Assembly (NCBI GenBank): GCA_020698575.1
Contig: CM036239.1
Span: 46,527,763-46,591,762 of the forward strand
DNA from: Bostrychus sinensis
Taxonomy: Eukaryota; Chordata; Actinopteri; Gobiiformes; Eleotridae
DNA: 64,000 nt
Direction of reading: 5' to 3'
This document shows, piece after piece, positions 1-11,506 of the stretch. The first letter of the stretch is position 1, and each line of letters opens with the position of its first letter. The position numbers and the translations under genes are program-made. The notes beneath the pieces are model-generated. The model saw only the letters and a list, made by a program, of their open reading frames with translations. It ran no database searches and was not told the DNA's origin.

Positions 1-54
1 GACACAATGTGTGCAATGCTGGTAGCAGAGTTTGAACAAAAAATGTTCCATTTC

Positions 55-101
55 AAGGGTGTACAGGTCTACTTACTGAGCTACTGCCGCACCCTTTATT
101 G
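55..101 (-). repeat. tRNA-derived SINE head fragment
   Basis: On the minus strand this reads GGTGCGGCAGTAGCTCAGTA followed by AGTAGA, which resembles the A-box of a tRNA-derived SINE. The same head recurs at 7440-7507 (minus), 40035 and 40185 (plus). Only the head is present and no body follows. Confidence 0.4.
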
Positions 102-1050
102 GTTTCCATTGCCATTGTCAGTTCCATAAAACACATGTATTTTTTTAACTCACTTGAAATTGTTGTCTTAATTTTGTTTCTCACTCAAACCCATTCTGTT
201 TCTTAGTGAAGAACCCCTGTACCCCTCCCATTTAAACTTTTATTGAGGCCTAAAACAATCCGACCTAACCAATCATAACTGTAATGAGCATTGCTTTATT
301 TCTCTGATTGTGTTCTTTGTATATTGTATGTCTGATTGGCTACATGGCTATCCAATTCCATTTAGAGTAAGTTTAACCCGTGTCCATTGGTTCCACTCTC
401 TGGAGATGATCTAAATCTGTGTATGAAAGAAAGAAAAAAGGATTACTCAAGAGGCTTCTTTTTCTGTTGTTGCTCAAGCAGAATTCCACATATAATACTC
501 TTCATAGGCTTCCACATTATTAAATAAAACATCATGTGCATGCCAGATTTAAAATGGAAGGAACAGCTTTCGGTGCAAACAGGCCTCTCCAGTGTACAGC
601 CAGTTTGTCTAGGTGAGCTGATGTATAGATACTGAGGCAGGCTGGAGGTCCGTGGGGTGGGGGGGGGGTACAGCTCAGTGTCTTTGAGTGTGTCGGTGCA
701 GCAGTACATCACAGAGCGGCTAATGGAAAAGCGCAGACTTGAAGGGTTCCTCTCCGGCTGCCCCTCCATCACCACACCTCAGCTCAGCTCTACCTGCATG
801 CGGTACAGGGGGAGAGGGGCCAAATGAAACGGACAATGTCATGAATGTGAAATGATTTGACGGAGAAAGAAAAAGTCGTTTTGGAAGCCAGAAAATATGG
901 AAGAGGAGGAGGGCACTTTGGGTGTGGTTCTAGCTTAGGGCAACACATTTTTGAACATGGTAGACAGTGATAATGAGATTTTCCAAATGCTTAAACTACT
1001 GGATAGTCAGGCAGTCTTGGTTGGTTGTATAAATGTGAAAACGGTAGCAA
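102..1050. other. No gene recognised; unique-looking sequence
   Basis: The first 340 bases are AT-rich and featureless. A GC-richer patch at about 640-830 contains a G-run (659-668). A minus-strand reading frame of 110 codons overlaps it but resembles no known family. There are no splice signals that would make a convincing exon. Confidence 0.4.
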
Positions 1051-1054
1051 CAGC

Positions 1055-1200
1055 ATTATTATCTCACTGTTATGGCAAACCGGGTGTGTTGCTCTGTTGC
1101 GAGACCCGAGACTGCAAAGATTCTAGGTTGGTTCTCCCATTCTTGCAAGGTTGGTCATCACACTAACCCTGAAATGGTTAAATTAAGGATACAGAATTTA
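1055..1200 (+). repeat. Dispersed repeat, family D, copy 1
   Basis: It contains GGTTCTCCCATTCTTGCAAG and a following CATCACACTAACCCTGAAAT stretch. Both recur near 43213-43310, and a more diverged relative lies at 63435-63720 (TTGCGAGACTCAAG and CCATCACACAGACTCCAAAA). It is probably a non-autonomous transposable element fragment. Ends were not resolved. Confidence 0.45.
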
Positions 1201-1499
1201 CCATACTTGGTTACTTTCAAACCAGTTCATTTATATCTTTGGTTAAAGATGCAAAGTATAAAGAAAGATTCAGTATCCAAAACCTCAGTGATGGCTGATG
1301 GGGTCACTGGGCAGAGGGGCTAATGTTGTTAATAGTTTAAAACTACGACATAAATAGCAACTTACACACAAGAAAATATGATTTAATGCGAAGTTCTCAC
1401 ACAAACAGGTCACTTTAGGACATTTTAAACCCACTTAAGATAGAAATGATTGCCAAAATTACACAAAACTTGCAAAAAAATGCATGATTTTCTATGCTT

Positions 1500-1775
1500 T
1501 ACTCCAAAATGTGCTGCACTTGTACATCAAAACAATGGTCTCTTTTCTGATTGGACGATCAGCAATGTAGTTTTAGAACCAAAACAAAAAATGTAAACAA
1601 AAACAACTTGGCCATTATGTAAAATATATTTCTAATTGTTAATAAATCAACTGTACCATTATCAGTAAAACTAATATTTGATTTAAGCATGTTTACATCA
1701 TACAGTATCTTGGCACATGTGGGTATTTTTTATGAAATATAAAAAATATATACTGCTCATAGCACCTTTAAGATC
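1500..1775 (+). repeat. Dispersed repeat, family E, copy 1
   Basis: It shares GGTCTCTTTTCTGATTGGAC plus GATCAGCAATG with 14668-14698. It also shares the downstream ATGAAATATAAAAAA and ATACTGCTCA blocks (1732-1760 against 14733-14758). This copy is longer by about 100 bases of AT-rich sequence between the two blocks. Confidence 0.5.
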
Positions 1776-2333
1776 CAGATGACCAAATTTAATACCTGGG
1801 TTTAGAATTTAATACTTTTAAGACCTTGATTTTGACAATAAATTTACCTTTTTAATACTTTTAGGGATTTTTGTAAATTCCGCGTTTCTTAGTTTGTTTC
1901 TTAAATTGTTGTTTCAGATTCGCCCCAAATTTTGTGGAAAATCAATTCAGTTCCAACCAAATCTTACAACCTGATTGCAAATAATGTAATCAATTGGCCT
2001 GACCATCTCAGAAAAAACGTTTTATGGGCTAGACATAAACTAGCCACATTTAGCCTTAGGTCCTTTTCTCTCTTCTTGACACTTGTGATGTATGTTTTGC
2101 CAATAGGACACCCACTCCCCCGTCACCCTGCCCCTATAGCCCCCCACACCCTCTTACCCCTGTTGCTCCGTCCATCCCCCCACACCTCCAGCCTGTTACC
2201 CAAAGATGATGCATTCACCAATCAATGCCCGTAACACTGCTGTTTCTGCTGGGCGTCCCTCATGATTTAGTGACGCTCCCGAGGCTCGATAACTGCACAT
2301 AGCAAGCACCACTGGGGGGAGGGACATTTGCAA

Positions 2334-2355
2334 GCTTTTTTTTTTTTTTTTTTTT
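2334..2355. repeat. Poly-T tract
   Basis: An uninterrupted run of about 20 T follows GCAAGC. It could be the tail of a minus-strand retroposed copy, but no target duplication was seen. Confidence 0.6.
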
Positions 2356-2867
2356 CTTGTTTTGTGTATCTGGTAATGTTATGTGTTGTCAGCATGTGAA
2401 GAAGAGCGGGGCTATTACACAGGAGAGCAAAGTGATTTAAGAGTATCCACAGGAGAGCGAATGCCTGAATGTCTTTTTGGTTGCGGCCCAGTGGGAATTG
2501 TATTTTGTGTGCATAAAAATGTGGGTTTGGCCTCTATTATTTAGCTGACAGTCTGTTTTATTCTTGCACAGGGCGCTAGCAGCAGCATCACTTCCCCCTG
2601 ATAGCAGTTTAAATGGAGCGAAATTGAGCCGCGTTCAGACTCTGGCCGTATATCACTTATGCAATTACAACCGTCACAAAGCTATTGGTAATAAAAGTCA
2701 GGTTTATGATGCGTGCGGAGGAAGGGAAAGAGAAATGCTGGTGGGAAGGAGAAGTGGATATGGAAGGGTGAGACACAGGGAGCAGAAAGTGGAGGTTGCC
2801 TGCTTCTTAAGTCAAATTTTGTCCAACATAATAACTCAGTTATCAGCTACTTATGTTTAAAGTACAT

Positions 2868-2985
2868 GGGCCTCGTTAGTGAAGCCACACATTGTGCTGG
2901 TCCCAAGCCCAAATAAATGGAAAGGGTTGTGTCAGGAAGTGCATCCGATGTAAAAAAAAACAAAAAAAAAACTAAACTGAGGACC
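2868..2985 (+). repeat. SINE-like 3' part with A-rich tail
   Basis: GTGCTGGTCCCAAGCCCAAA followed by a GGAAAGGGTTGTGTCAGGAA stretch and then an A-rich tail is a common fish retroposon ending. A reverse-complement relative of the same block lies at 44752-44785. Confidence 0.45.
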
Positions 2986-3582
2986 CATTGATTCACTGTG
3001 GTGACCTGACTCCTAAAAAAAAATGGATTTAATCACATGTTAAAAAATAGTTTCAAAGTAAAATCACTGACATTAATAGTTCTATTCATGTATGTATAAT
3101 GATTTACCATTTTTGTACAATACTTAAATAAATGTTGACAATTTAAGCTGCCGCAATTGTATGTTTGTGGCATTAAAAACATTAAAAAGCATTAAATTGG
3201 ACTTGCTGACAGGAGCACATTGTAATAGGAATCATATGTGAAAACAAAAATTACTTTAATATTAATATAGGCTTTATCAAGAAAGATTTTAATAGATGAT
3301 TGCTCAGGATGTGATGAAGCTCTTGCCAAAGCTGGAGGGACACTCCCATTACTTCTTGTCATCACTGAATTAATGACTGCTGAGAATACTACATAAATAC
3401 TTTGTTAGTACTAAATGCCTCCAAAGCACAAAAAACCCAAATAGAAAACAAGAAAGCAGCATAAGTTGCAGATAAAAATCAATGGTTTGTTCAGCTCAGA
3501 GTAAAAGGTATAAGCCTTAAAATTCAGATTGATGTCATCTATGTTATTTCCATGCCCCTGCACACACCAACTCTGCCCCCCA

Positions 3583-3684
3583 GCGCCCCCAGACTCCCAT
3601 CCTGCTGTGTCTGTCTGGACACTGTCCAGGATGTAAGGCCCATAGTTGCTGGGATAGGCTTTCAGTACCCACGACCCCTTACAG
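3583..3684. repeat. Fish retroposon tail fragment
   Basis: ACACTGTCCAGGATGTAAGG and ATAGTTGCTGGGATAGGCTT match the widely dispersed fish motif 'tgtccagggtgta ... tagctgggataggct'. A reverse-complement relative is embedded in the hAT-like element at 10956-11042. Confidence 0.4.
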
Positions 3685-3997
3685 CAGACATGTCCAAAGT
3701 CCCGGGGCCCATTTGTGGCACAGGTTGAAATTTCATATGGCTCTATAATTCCCTTAACTAATCTCTCAGACTCTCCCTTCATCACTGACGTCTCTACCTG
3801 CCGGAGTCTAAGCGCCTCATTTGTTCGTGGTTGTTTTAAGTCTCTCCTGGTTGAAATAAGTTGGTCAAAAAAATGATTGCAGTTGCAGTTTTTATGTTCA
3901 AAGATGTTATTGGAAAACATTCGGAGGGACTGTTGGCTCTTGAACATTTGCACATCTTCAAATCTGGCCCTTTTTGGAAAACCTTTGGACACCCCTG
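3685..3997. mobile_element. hAT-like miniature element
   Basis: The ends CAGACATGTCCAAAGT and ACCTTTGGACACCCCTG form an imperfect terminal inverted repeat of the hAT type. The flanking 8-mers CCTTACAG and CTTTAGAA match at 5 of 8 positions, a decayed target duplication. There is no transposase; a 193-codon minus-strand frame across it is chance. The family call is inferred from end sequence and duplication length. Confidence 0.55.
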
Positions 3998-4059
3998 CTT
4001 TAGAAAGAAGTAATAATATGAATATGTTTGTCGTGCACTTAGCTATTTTAAGTAATTGG

Positions 4060-4107
4060 AGTGACCTAAGTTTGATTCCTAACCTTAGGAATCAAACTTA
4101 GGTCACT
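4060..4107. repeat. Perfect inverted repeat, 23-bp arms, 2-nt spacer
   Basis: The left arm (4060-4082) starts AGTGACCTAAGTTTG and the right arm (4085-4107) ends CAAACTTAGGTCACT. All 23 positions pair and only CC separates the arms. Such a palindrome could form a cruciform or, if transcribed, a hairpin. No transposon ends were identified around it. Confidence 0.9.
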
Positions 4108-4455
4108 AAGTTTGTTCCTTTAGGTAGATTTTCTATGAGTCGTCTCTTTATAAAAACAAAAGTGTAAAAAATATCTAAACACACAGATCTATTTTTATTG
4201 ACCTTATATCAACCCTCATCTAAAATCCAGCCAACAAATGTATATCTTGCCACCTCAGCCAAATTTCCCAGCTGCTTGTCCTTGTGTGCAGATGCATTCT
4301 GGGACACCCATGTTAAATTATTATCTTGCCTGCCTCCAGTGTCTAATAAATCAGCCCAAATGCCGTGGTGTGTAATTGAGACTTCACATCCCTCATCTCA
4401 TTTCTCTGTGTAAGCTTGAGTCAGCAGTGTCAGCCTATAACAAACCAACATGTGA

Positions 4456-4472
4456 CCCCCCCCCCCCCCCCC
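4456..4472. repeat. Poly-C tract
   Basis: A run of 17 C after ATGTGA. It is likely polymorphic and capable of structure; nothing else is attached to it. Confidence 0.8.
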
Positions 4473-5199
4473 ACATCGACACCTCCATCTCTTCTCATTC
4501 TCTGGACCCCACCTTCCTTCCCATGTGCGTAATGAGATTTGATGCTAATCCTGCCACAATATCACAAGATTACGAGTCCCCTATAACCCGGCGTAGAGTG
4601 GGGAGAATAGGCTTGGCACATTAGTGTAATCTGGCTGTAATTGGGTGGTAATGCAGCTTGTATTGGGATGAATGGAGGCAGCTTGTGTTTCTTTGTTATA
4701 TAGACTGTGTCAGAAACGTGCAGGTGGGTGATGGAGCAGGAGATTGGCTGGTGCTTTGAAGGGGAAGAGAGAGGTGAAAAGGAATTTGTTCACGGTGAAA
4801 GGATAAAGCGCAGAATAGCAATACTGAACATAGCTACTGGAGAGGCTCACAGCTGCATTGTGATTGTTATACAGTGGTTCTTAACTTGTCTGATAGGATG
4901 GCATTTCAGGCCTGATCTTTTTATTGTCACCCTTTTTTTTGTCAAAACTTTTTTTTTCCACAATTGCTTTTCTCTTTTTGGAGGTACTCCTTTATGTAAT
5001 TTTTTTATTGTAACTGAAAAATTACCAGCTGTACTGAACAAATGGAACACTCAATACAAATAGCTGGCTTAGACATACATACAGACAGAGGTATAAGGAG
5101 GTAATTAAGCAATTTCAATAAGTATACATTTTATATAGTATAATTTTTTCCTTCTCTTTCTTTCTGTTGTGTGTTGGGTTTGTTCTGTGATGCTCATTA

Positions 5200-5911
5200 C
5201 AGTATTTTCTGGACTATAAGTCGCACTTTTTTTCATACTGTGGCTAGGGGTGCGACTTATATATTAAAATATTTCACATTTGTGTCTGCGCGAGAAGGCA
5301 CTCTAGGCTTGTGTACCAGCATCTGCTGCACCTGTACCACTGACAATTTAAATTGTAAACATTACCACTAACAACTTAGGCTATAAAGACAACTGAGAAA
5401 GAGCGGAATAATTGGAAATGGAACTGATCCTGAGTCTGATGACAGCCACACAGAGGAGGAAGCGGCGCTTCGTCTACCTCCGGAGTTGGCGGAGTTGTTC
5501 AGAAGCGACACCGAGGATGAAGAATTTAAAGGATTTAGCGATTAGGAGTGAACTTGTTATATTATGTTCTTTATGCTATAGTTATGTGAATAACTGTTAA
5601 TTTTTTACGTTAACATACGAGACACCTATTCAGTTTGTTGTTTATGCTTCATGTAGCTGAATAACCATCAATGTGTTACGTTAGCAAACCACACACCTGT
5701 TCAGGCTGTTGTTCTCTATTCTATTATTACTATAACTTGCCTTTCAAGATGAAATTTCTGTTCTTGGTGTCAGATTTTGTAAAATAAATTTCACCTAAAA
5801 AATGCGACTTATAGTCCAGTGCGACTTATATACGTTTTTTTCTTCTTCATTATGCATTTTTTGGCTAGTGCGACTTATACTCCAGAGCGATGTATAGTCC
5901 GGAAAATACGG
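5200..5911 (+). mobile_element. Pogo-like (Tc1/mariner) non-autonomous DNA transposon, copy 1
   Basis: The left end is CAGTATTTTCTGGACTATAA and the right end, reversed, is CCGTATTTTCCGGACTATAC. They form a terminal inverted repeat, with further copies of the GTGCGACTTATA motif inside both ends. TA dinucleotides flank both sides (5198-5199, 5912-5913), as for Tc1/mariner insertions. The middle keeps an in-frame acidic transposase C-terminus (5390-5545). At 712 bp it is far too short for an autonomous copy. An inverted, truncated relative lies at 18958-19613. Confidence 0.75.
5390..5545 (+). pseudogene. Transposase C-terminal remnant (pogo-like)
   Basis: This frame reads Lys-Ser-Gly-Ile, then Gly-Thr-Asp-Pro-Glu-Ser-Asp-Asp, then a Glu/Asp-rich tail ending SDTEDEEFKGFSD and a TAG stop. 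A 'KCGISNALDG.ED' step followed by an acidic tail ending in Phe-x-Gly-Phe is typical of pogo/Tigger-type transposases (recalled family knowledge). The catalytic DDE domain and the DNA-binding half are absent. The same tail is preserved almost unchanged in the inverted copy near 19339-19496. The other frame over the same bases is a shadow. Confidence 0.55.
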
Positions 5912-5938
5912 TATATGGACTTTGAGTCTGTCAATAAA

Positions 5939-5971
<33 letters not shown>
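5939..5971. repeat. (GAT)n microsatellite
   Basis: About 11 uninterrupted GAT units, 26 bases beyond the TA that closes the pogo-like element. Confidence 0.9.
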
Positions 5972-6549
5972 ATACGTCCACATATCATACTTTAAGTTGT
6001 CAAAAGTGCACTGAAATTCCTTAAAGTCAACTAATAGTTAAAAAAAATAAAAAACGTTCAGGCTGGTCTCATGTTTTACATCTGTTGCAAACCCAAACAC
6101 AAACCACTGCAGCATGTAGTAGTAGTGTGGAAGTAGGGCTGGGAAAAAAAAACAAACAACTAATTAATGACTTTGTCAAAAGAGGCTCTATTGTATAATT
6201 AACTTCAGTGGAATAGCGTCCTCCAAGAGCTGCAGCTGTTAGCAGTGTTGTGGCTAATGCTAGTGCCTCGGTTTAGATGTGGAAGCAGTTTGGCCAAAAA
6301 GAACAGCGTAGTATGATGCACAGCCTTCAGCGCTAACTTTACATGTCTTTGTTTATGTATGCTAATTAGCCACATGCTCTGCCTTTGTCTTTACACAGGT
6401 CTCTCATGGTGTATATAACAGACCTGGCCTTTAGAAGCAGAGAGGACTAAAACTAAAAGACATTTATTTTTTTATTGATGTTTGTGAGATTATTGTACAC
6501 TGCAACTGCTTTGCTACTGTTTTGTTCAGGCATTTAGCATAAAAACATA

Positions 6550-6682
6550 GCTATGCAATGTTATTATATTACAGAATGCAAAAAAAATATTGGAAAAGAT
6601 TAGTATTGGGACTCGAATCGGCCAAAATCAAACATAAAATGATTGGATCGGGAGCCAAAAAGAGTTGATCGGGAAATCCCAA
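6550..6682. repeat. hAT-like element end fragment
   Basis: GACTCGAATCGGCCAAAATC and GATTGGATCGGGAGCCAAAA, ending ATCGGGAAATCCC, resemble the 'gaatcgg ... atcgggacatccc' ends common in fish hAT miniature elements. A GTAGGGCTGGGAAAA stretch at 6132 could be the other end. No target duplication was confirmed. Confidence 0.35.
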
Positions 6683-6689
6683 ATGCATA

Positions 6690-7287
6690 TCATGCATGTT
6701 CTTAAGTAAGTCATGCTTGCCATGTAATTTATAGCCCAGAATTAAAATAAAAAAATTGCTTACTAAAATTTACTATAATTAAGGAATCTCAGTGGGCCCC
6801 TTGAGCCACTTCAGAACTTACTTTGCCCTGAACACTAACTTGTTTTGCACAAATGAGAGAATGATGTAGAAGATCAGCTATTGAAAGAGCGCTCACTTCG
6901 CCTCCACCTGTCATCAAGCTCTGATACCAAGATCTGTCAATGCACAGCCATCTTACTCTGACAAATTTCCAAAACTAATACTTTGTAATAGTTTTGACAA
7001 TTAATTTAATGTATTTATTGATTAACTATGAATCACTTGTACTTTATTAACTTCAGGTTTGTGCAGGTATCAGCAAGTCTAATTTATTGCTTATTCATGT
7101 CATTTTTAATGCCACAAACATACAATTTTGGCAGCTTATATTTAAAAATGTATTTGCAAGTATTGTACAGTTCATAAAGCACCAATTGTTGAAAGTCCAA
7201 CATCTGATATTTGGAAGTGAACTTGTTCTGCCATCTATCACACTCATGTAGGCTACAAAAAAGGAAAAATAATATTTATATATACAT
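6690..7287. other. No feature recognised
   Basis: AT-rich sequence with no long frames, terminal repeats or tandem structure that I can support. Confidence 0.4.
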
Positions 7288-7507
7288 ATTGCTGCTCTGG
7301 GGCAGACTGACTGAGACACGGTTGACATTCTGCACCTCCTGCGTCTTTTCCGACCAGCACCAAACACACAGTCACACTAACACATGCATACATCAGTGCC
7401 ACACACACTGAAGGCAAGGTGAGTGACAGCTGGGTGCTGGTTGCATGGATCAATCTGCTAACCTTCTGGTTAACTGGGCGAACAGCTTTACCTACTGAAC
7501 TACTGCC
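7288..7507 (-). repeat. tRNA-derived SINE, near full length
   Basis: Read on the minus strand it begins GGTGGCAGTAGTTCAGTAGG, an A-box-like tRNA head. GAAGGTTAGCAGATTGATCC follows in the B-box position. The body runs through CAGCTGTCACTCACC to a TCAGTCTGCCCCAG-type end (CTGGGGCAGACTGACTGA on plus). The same architecture is at 40185-40430. Short reading frames over it are chance. Confidence 0.6.
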
Positions 7508-8422
7508 ACCCCTACAACAACATTTAATATCACATGCATTTGATCGATTGTTAAGAACATTTCTGCACTATCTTCTTTACTGTATCACTAATTATAACCT
7601 ATATCTTTTTCAGAAATCTTTAAAAAGTTATGAGAAAACACAAAAAGCCCAGGCAGTATTCATCTTTTATTTAACAATATTTCTAGTTTAATTTCTTCTG
7701 TTCTCAATGGGTTTTCTTCTGTTTCTATTGAGTGGTAATTAGAACCAACTATTTGTCATATATCTCCCTTTCATGCCTTTTCAGTTGCAATTAAGGCTTG
7801 TCATTTTGAAAAAGGGGCGACAGCACGTGGGGGGCCATTATATGAAAAGTGTTTTGACAGTGGGTGGGTGGGGGGCTTCTGACTTGGCTTATAACACTGC
7901 ACCTCATTCAGATCACTGTCTGTCACCTGAAACACAGCCATCTCTGGGAGACACAATCAACACGGAGACGTTTGTGGCAGAGCACACCAAACAGAGCAGA
8001 ACTGACGTCTCTACACGGGGCGGGAGGATAATGAGCGCGCGCTGCCGCTGACACGCCGTTCACCCTGCTAACCGCAACCACCAAAAACCTGCCAGAGTCA
8101 TGTGACGCGCCGGCATGTCTGTTACCGTGACAACAAAGGAAGCAGGAGTTGTTTACCAGTTTCTCAAATCAAACAAAAGTGGAGGCTGTCTAGTTGCTTA
8201 AATTTGATTTGACAGATGCTCCCCTCTGCCAGCAGGGAACCACTCACTTCATGGCTGCTGAGGGGTTTAGGCAATAAACCTTTGAGCTAAATATAAATAT
8301 CTTGCTAGGACTTTTGTAAAAACATTAGCAGTTTGGTTAAGGTAGACTTTATTTTACTTGTCGGTAAATTGTTAAGTGCATTTGACCCATCCTTCCAATG
8401 CTGCAGGGGCAACCTTGATTGC

Positions 8423-8890
8423 GAGTACCTAGCTGGACCCTCCTTCAGATCTGAGACAAAATCTTAGTAATGAGTACATAGCTGGACTCTTCACCACACC
8501 TGAGGCAGTATCTTAGTAAGGAGTACCTAGCTGGACCCTACAACACACCTGAGGCAGTATCTTAGTAAGGAGTACCTAGCAGGTCCCTTCAACACACCTG
8601 AGGCAGTATCTTAGTAAGGAGCACCTAGCTGGACCCTTCAACACACCCGAGACAGTATCTTAGTAAGGAGTACCTAGCTGGACCCTACAACACACCTGAG
8701 ACAAAATCTTAGTAAGGAGTACCTAGCTGGACCCTTCAACACACCTGAGACAGTATCTTAGTAAGGAGTACCTAGCTGGACCCTACAACACACCTGAGAC
8801 AAAATCTTAGTAAGGAGTACCTAGCTGGACTCTTCAACACACCTGAGACAGTATTTTCTCCAAGATCAGGCCAGGAGTACCCAACTGGAG
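8423..8890. repeat. 49-bp minisatellite, about nine units
   Basis: The unit begins GAGTACCTAGCTGGACCC and ends GAGACAGTATCTTAGTAAG. Most unit starts are exactly 49 bases apart. Two variants alternate in the last five units: 'CCCTTCAACAC...GAGACAGTAT' and 'CCCTACAACAC...GAGACAAAAT'. This points to amplification of a 98-bp dimer. The last unit carries an 11-base insertion (TCTCCAAGATC region) before decaying. It encodes no continuous frame. Confidence 0.9.
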
Positions 8891-9632
8891 GATTAGCTTA
8901 TTGTGTATGTTTTAGGTTGTTAGATATTAATAGTTGCCCTAAATACAACATGCATATAGTCTGTACATCAGATGGATGAAGAGTTCTGTTAATAATTCTG
9001 AAGGATATGTGCTGTCATGCAAAGGTAACCCATCCATCACTACAGCCTGTGTCATTATTATATACTGAGGTTAGTTAAAGCTTTTATTACCTTCACCCAG
9101 GATGTCATGTTTTTGCTGATGTTTGTTTGTTATGCTGCGATCATGTGGTCCTCTCTTGGGTGCTTGTTTTTCTGAGATGAGAAGTTGTTGTTCATGCCTT
9201 TATTCCAGGCATTTTGGTTATTGATGTCACTATATATAGATCAACAGAGTGATTGGTCAGTCATTTTATTATTTAGCGTTTTACACAGCTAACTAGTCAG
9301 ATTTAATGTTCGCCTTCTCAAATAAACTAAGTAGCAAATAAACTCATTTTATTAGCAACGTTTAGTCTAAGAGCTGATGTAAAAAACGCAAGCTAAATAA
9401 ATTGTTGCTTTTTTATTTTGTCTGTGAATAATATGATGTCAAGTAGAAAAGTTGGACGGCAGGTTTTGACTCGAGTTCCTGAGTTCTTTTTCTGACTTGT
9501 GCAGGTTTTTTTCCCCAAAAGTTTTCGAGGACCACACGAACATTACATTAATCCCAAACAACTCCAAAAGTAATAGTCGGATTCTAATTATATTTTTTGG
9601 AAGGACCAGAAATAAGTAATTGTGAGACATAA
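8891..9632. other. No feature recognised
   Basis: AT-rich sequence without recognised coding or transposon structure. Confidence 0.4.
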
Positions 9633-9709
9633 GGGCTTTGTGGTGCAATGAAGAGAGCATTTACCCCTGAACTAGATGATCTCTGGTTTGAGTCCTGTTC
9701 AATCACAGT
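9633..9709 (+). repeat. tRNA-like sequence (SINE head or tRNA pseudogene)
   Basis: TTGTGGTGCAATGAAGAGAGC resembles a polymerase III A-box and, 35 bases later, GGTTTGAGTCC is one base off the B-box consensus GGTTCGANTCC. The spacing fits a tRNA. The acceptor arms do not pair convincingly, so a tRNA-derived retroposon or pseudogene is likelier than a working tRNA gene. Confidence 0.4.
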
Positions 9710-10854
9710 GTATATAACCCCCCACTGAGTTCTATGTAGTTGAAATGTCTCCAAGGCAGATGAATTCAAATAGTATTTGGGGGGATTTAACCTTATTAAA
9801 AACATATTTATGCCTATTACGTGTTTTATTTTCTCCAAGTGTTTGCTAGCATACATATTTGATCATAACCTGTTTTTATTTTCTGACCTTCTGCCTTCTC
9901 TTTTATCATTGCCTTGTTTTTTTTTATGAGAAACTGACGACAGATAAAAGCAATATCTCTTCAGCCATGCTCTTATTTACCTGTGTGTCCTTAAATTAGC
10001 CTTGACGCAGCTTATTTGCCAATGCTTTTCTATTGAGACCAGGCTAAAGTAGGTTAGCGCCTCTGCTCCTCTCCTCCATTTAACAAAAAAGGCACGTCTG
10101 ATGTCGATTTGATCTCAGTTATTTACCCAAGACCACATGCTTAAAACACATGCTTTTGATCCACGAGTTAGAGACACTTGGATTTAAAATGTTGCTTCTT
10201 GAGGACAGAAATAGCTTGGCTCTTGTTTCACCAGTTTGTTCACTGTTTCTTTTTTTTTTTTGCTGATTCTGGAAACTAAAGCACATTACTTTCTCTGGAG
10301 CCCAACTGACCACAGCTAAAAACATTCACAGTGGGTAGGAGTATAAAAGACACAACACAATATATTTATCGACATTTGCACCGCCTCCACACTTTATCTA
10401 AACACATATGTCTTCTCCAGATCTGCTTATGCTAATATACTAAGAATGCATCATTAATATTTACACGAGCATCTGCACTTGGTGATCCATATGGTTCCTG
10501 GTGTCATGCTGTGTCAGGCTGAAAGATACAGTAGTTTAATGCAGATACTCTATATGAAATAACAGCTTTTGTGTAAACTTTAACACAATTGATTTATTAC
10601 AAAGGCAGTAAAAAGATACTGTACTGAGGTTAGTGAGACGTCTTCCTTTGCAGTAGAAAGTCTTGTTATTTTTATTATTTATGCTGCAATAAGGGGAAAT
10701 CATAATTACCTCTCAGTGGCATACAACAGATTGGATAAATTCTGCATAGTTTAGTTCAGTGACCCATGAAGAGGCCTGTTTTTGTTAAGTTGAAGAAGAG
10801 ATCAACTCCTACGAAAACAATGATGCCAAAAAAAAAAAAAAAAAGGTTTTAACA
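9710..10854. other. No gene; plain sequence with homopolymers
   Basis: Nothing recognised apart from a T-run at 10251-10261 and an A-run at 10828-10844. The small reading frames here have no family resemblance. Confidence 0.4.
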
Positions 10855-10862
10855 GTCTACAG

Positions 10863-11084
10863 CAGGGGTTTCCAACCTTTTTTCCCCTGAGAGCTACTTT
10901 TACAAAACAAAAATGTCAGAGAGCTGCTCTTGCTTTTTAACATTGATTTATTAATTTTCTTATGGGTTGCAGTTACTGGAGTCTATCCCAGTAACTGTGG
11001 GAGTTAGGCGGGTGCACATGGCACCCTGGACAGTGGACAGTTTCCTTTTGGCACAACCAAAATAAAAAATAATTTTGTTTTCTC

Positions 11085-11134
<50 letters not shown>

Positions 11135-11498
11135 CATTAGTCTTATATAGCGCTTTTCTAGACACTCAAAGTCGCTTTACAATTTGGTGCATTATTCATT
11201 CACTCTTCAGTCACACTCAGTGGTGGTGAGCTACTTCTGTAGCCACAGCTTACCTATCCATTTACAAAATCTCCACAAAAACTTCTAGAAACTTCTTGAT
11301 TGACCATTAATTGGCAAATATTTTGTGCAAGAAGGGGGCAGCTACAAATTTGATTGGTTACTTGCACAAGTTGGTTTGCAAAGTGATAAATCGAATTTAA
11401 CTAATCAAGTTTATAGGATTAATAAAGCCTTTGGGGAGCTACTTTGAAAGTGGTTGAGAGCTACTGCTAGCTCGGGAGCTACCGGTTGGAGACCCCTG
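10863..11498. mobile_element. hAT-like element with perfect 8-bp target duplication
   Basis: The ends CAGGGGTTTCCAACC and GGTTGGAGACCCCTG form a 15-bp inverted repeat with one mismatch. The 8-mer GTCTACAG flanks both sides (10855-10862 and 11499-11506). An 8-bp duplication with CAGGGG termini is the hAT signature. No transposase is present. Inside lie a retroposon-tail fragment (10956-11042), an (AAT)n array and a TATATAGCGCTTTTCTAGAC block common in fish retroposons. The inside is therefore a composite of later insertions. Confidence 0.85.
11086..11133. repeat. (AAT)n microsatellite
   Basis: Sixteen uninterrupted units, followed directly by GCATTAGTCTTATATAGCGC, the start of a common fish repeat, all inside the hAT-like element. 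Confidence 0.9.
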
Positions 11499-11506
11499 GT
11501 CTACAG

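Noticed and set aside
443..775. 110-codon minus-strand frame in a GC-richer patch
   Set aside because: No family resemblance, and the C-terminal part is low complexity (poly-Gln/Lys from an A/T-rich tract).
3411..3992. 193-codon minus-strand frame
   Set aside because: It runs through a retroposon tail and a hAT-like element and has no domain or coding signature.
8423..8890. Regular direct repeats that might suggest a CRISPR array
   Set aside because: Units are contiguous with no unique spacers, and the genome is clearly eukaryotic.
9633..9709. Functional tRNA gene
   Set aside because: The A- and B-box are approximate and the acceptor stem does not pair, so it is kept only as a tRNA-like repeat.
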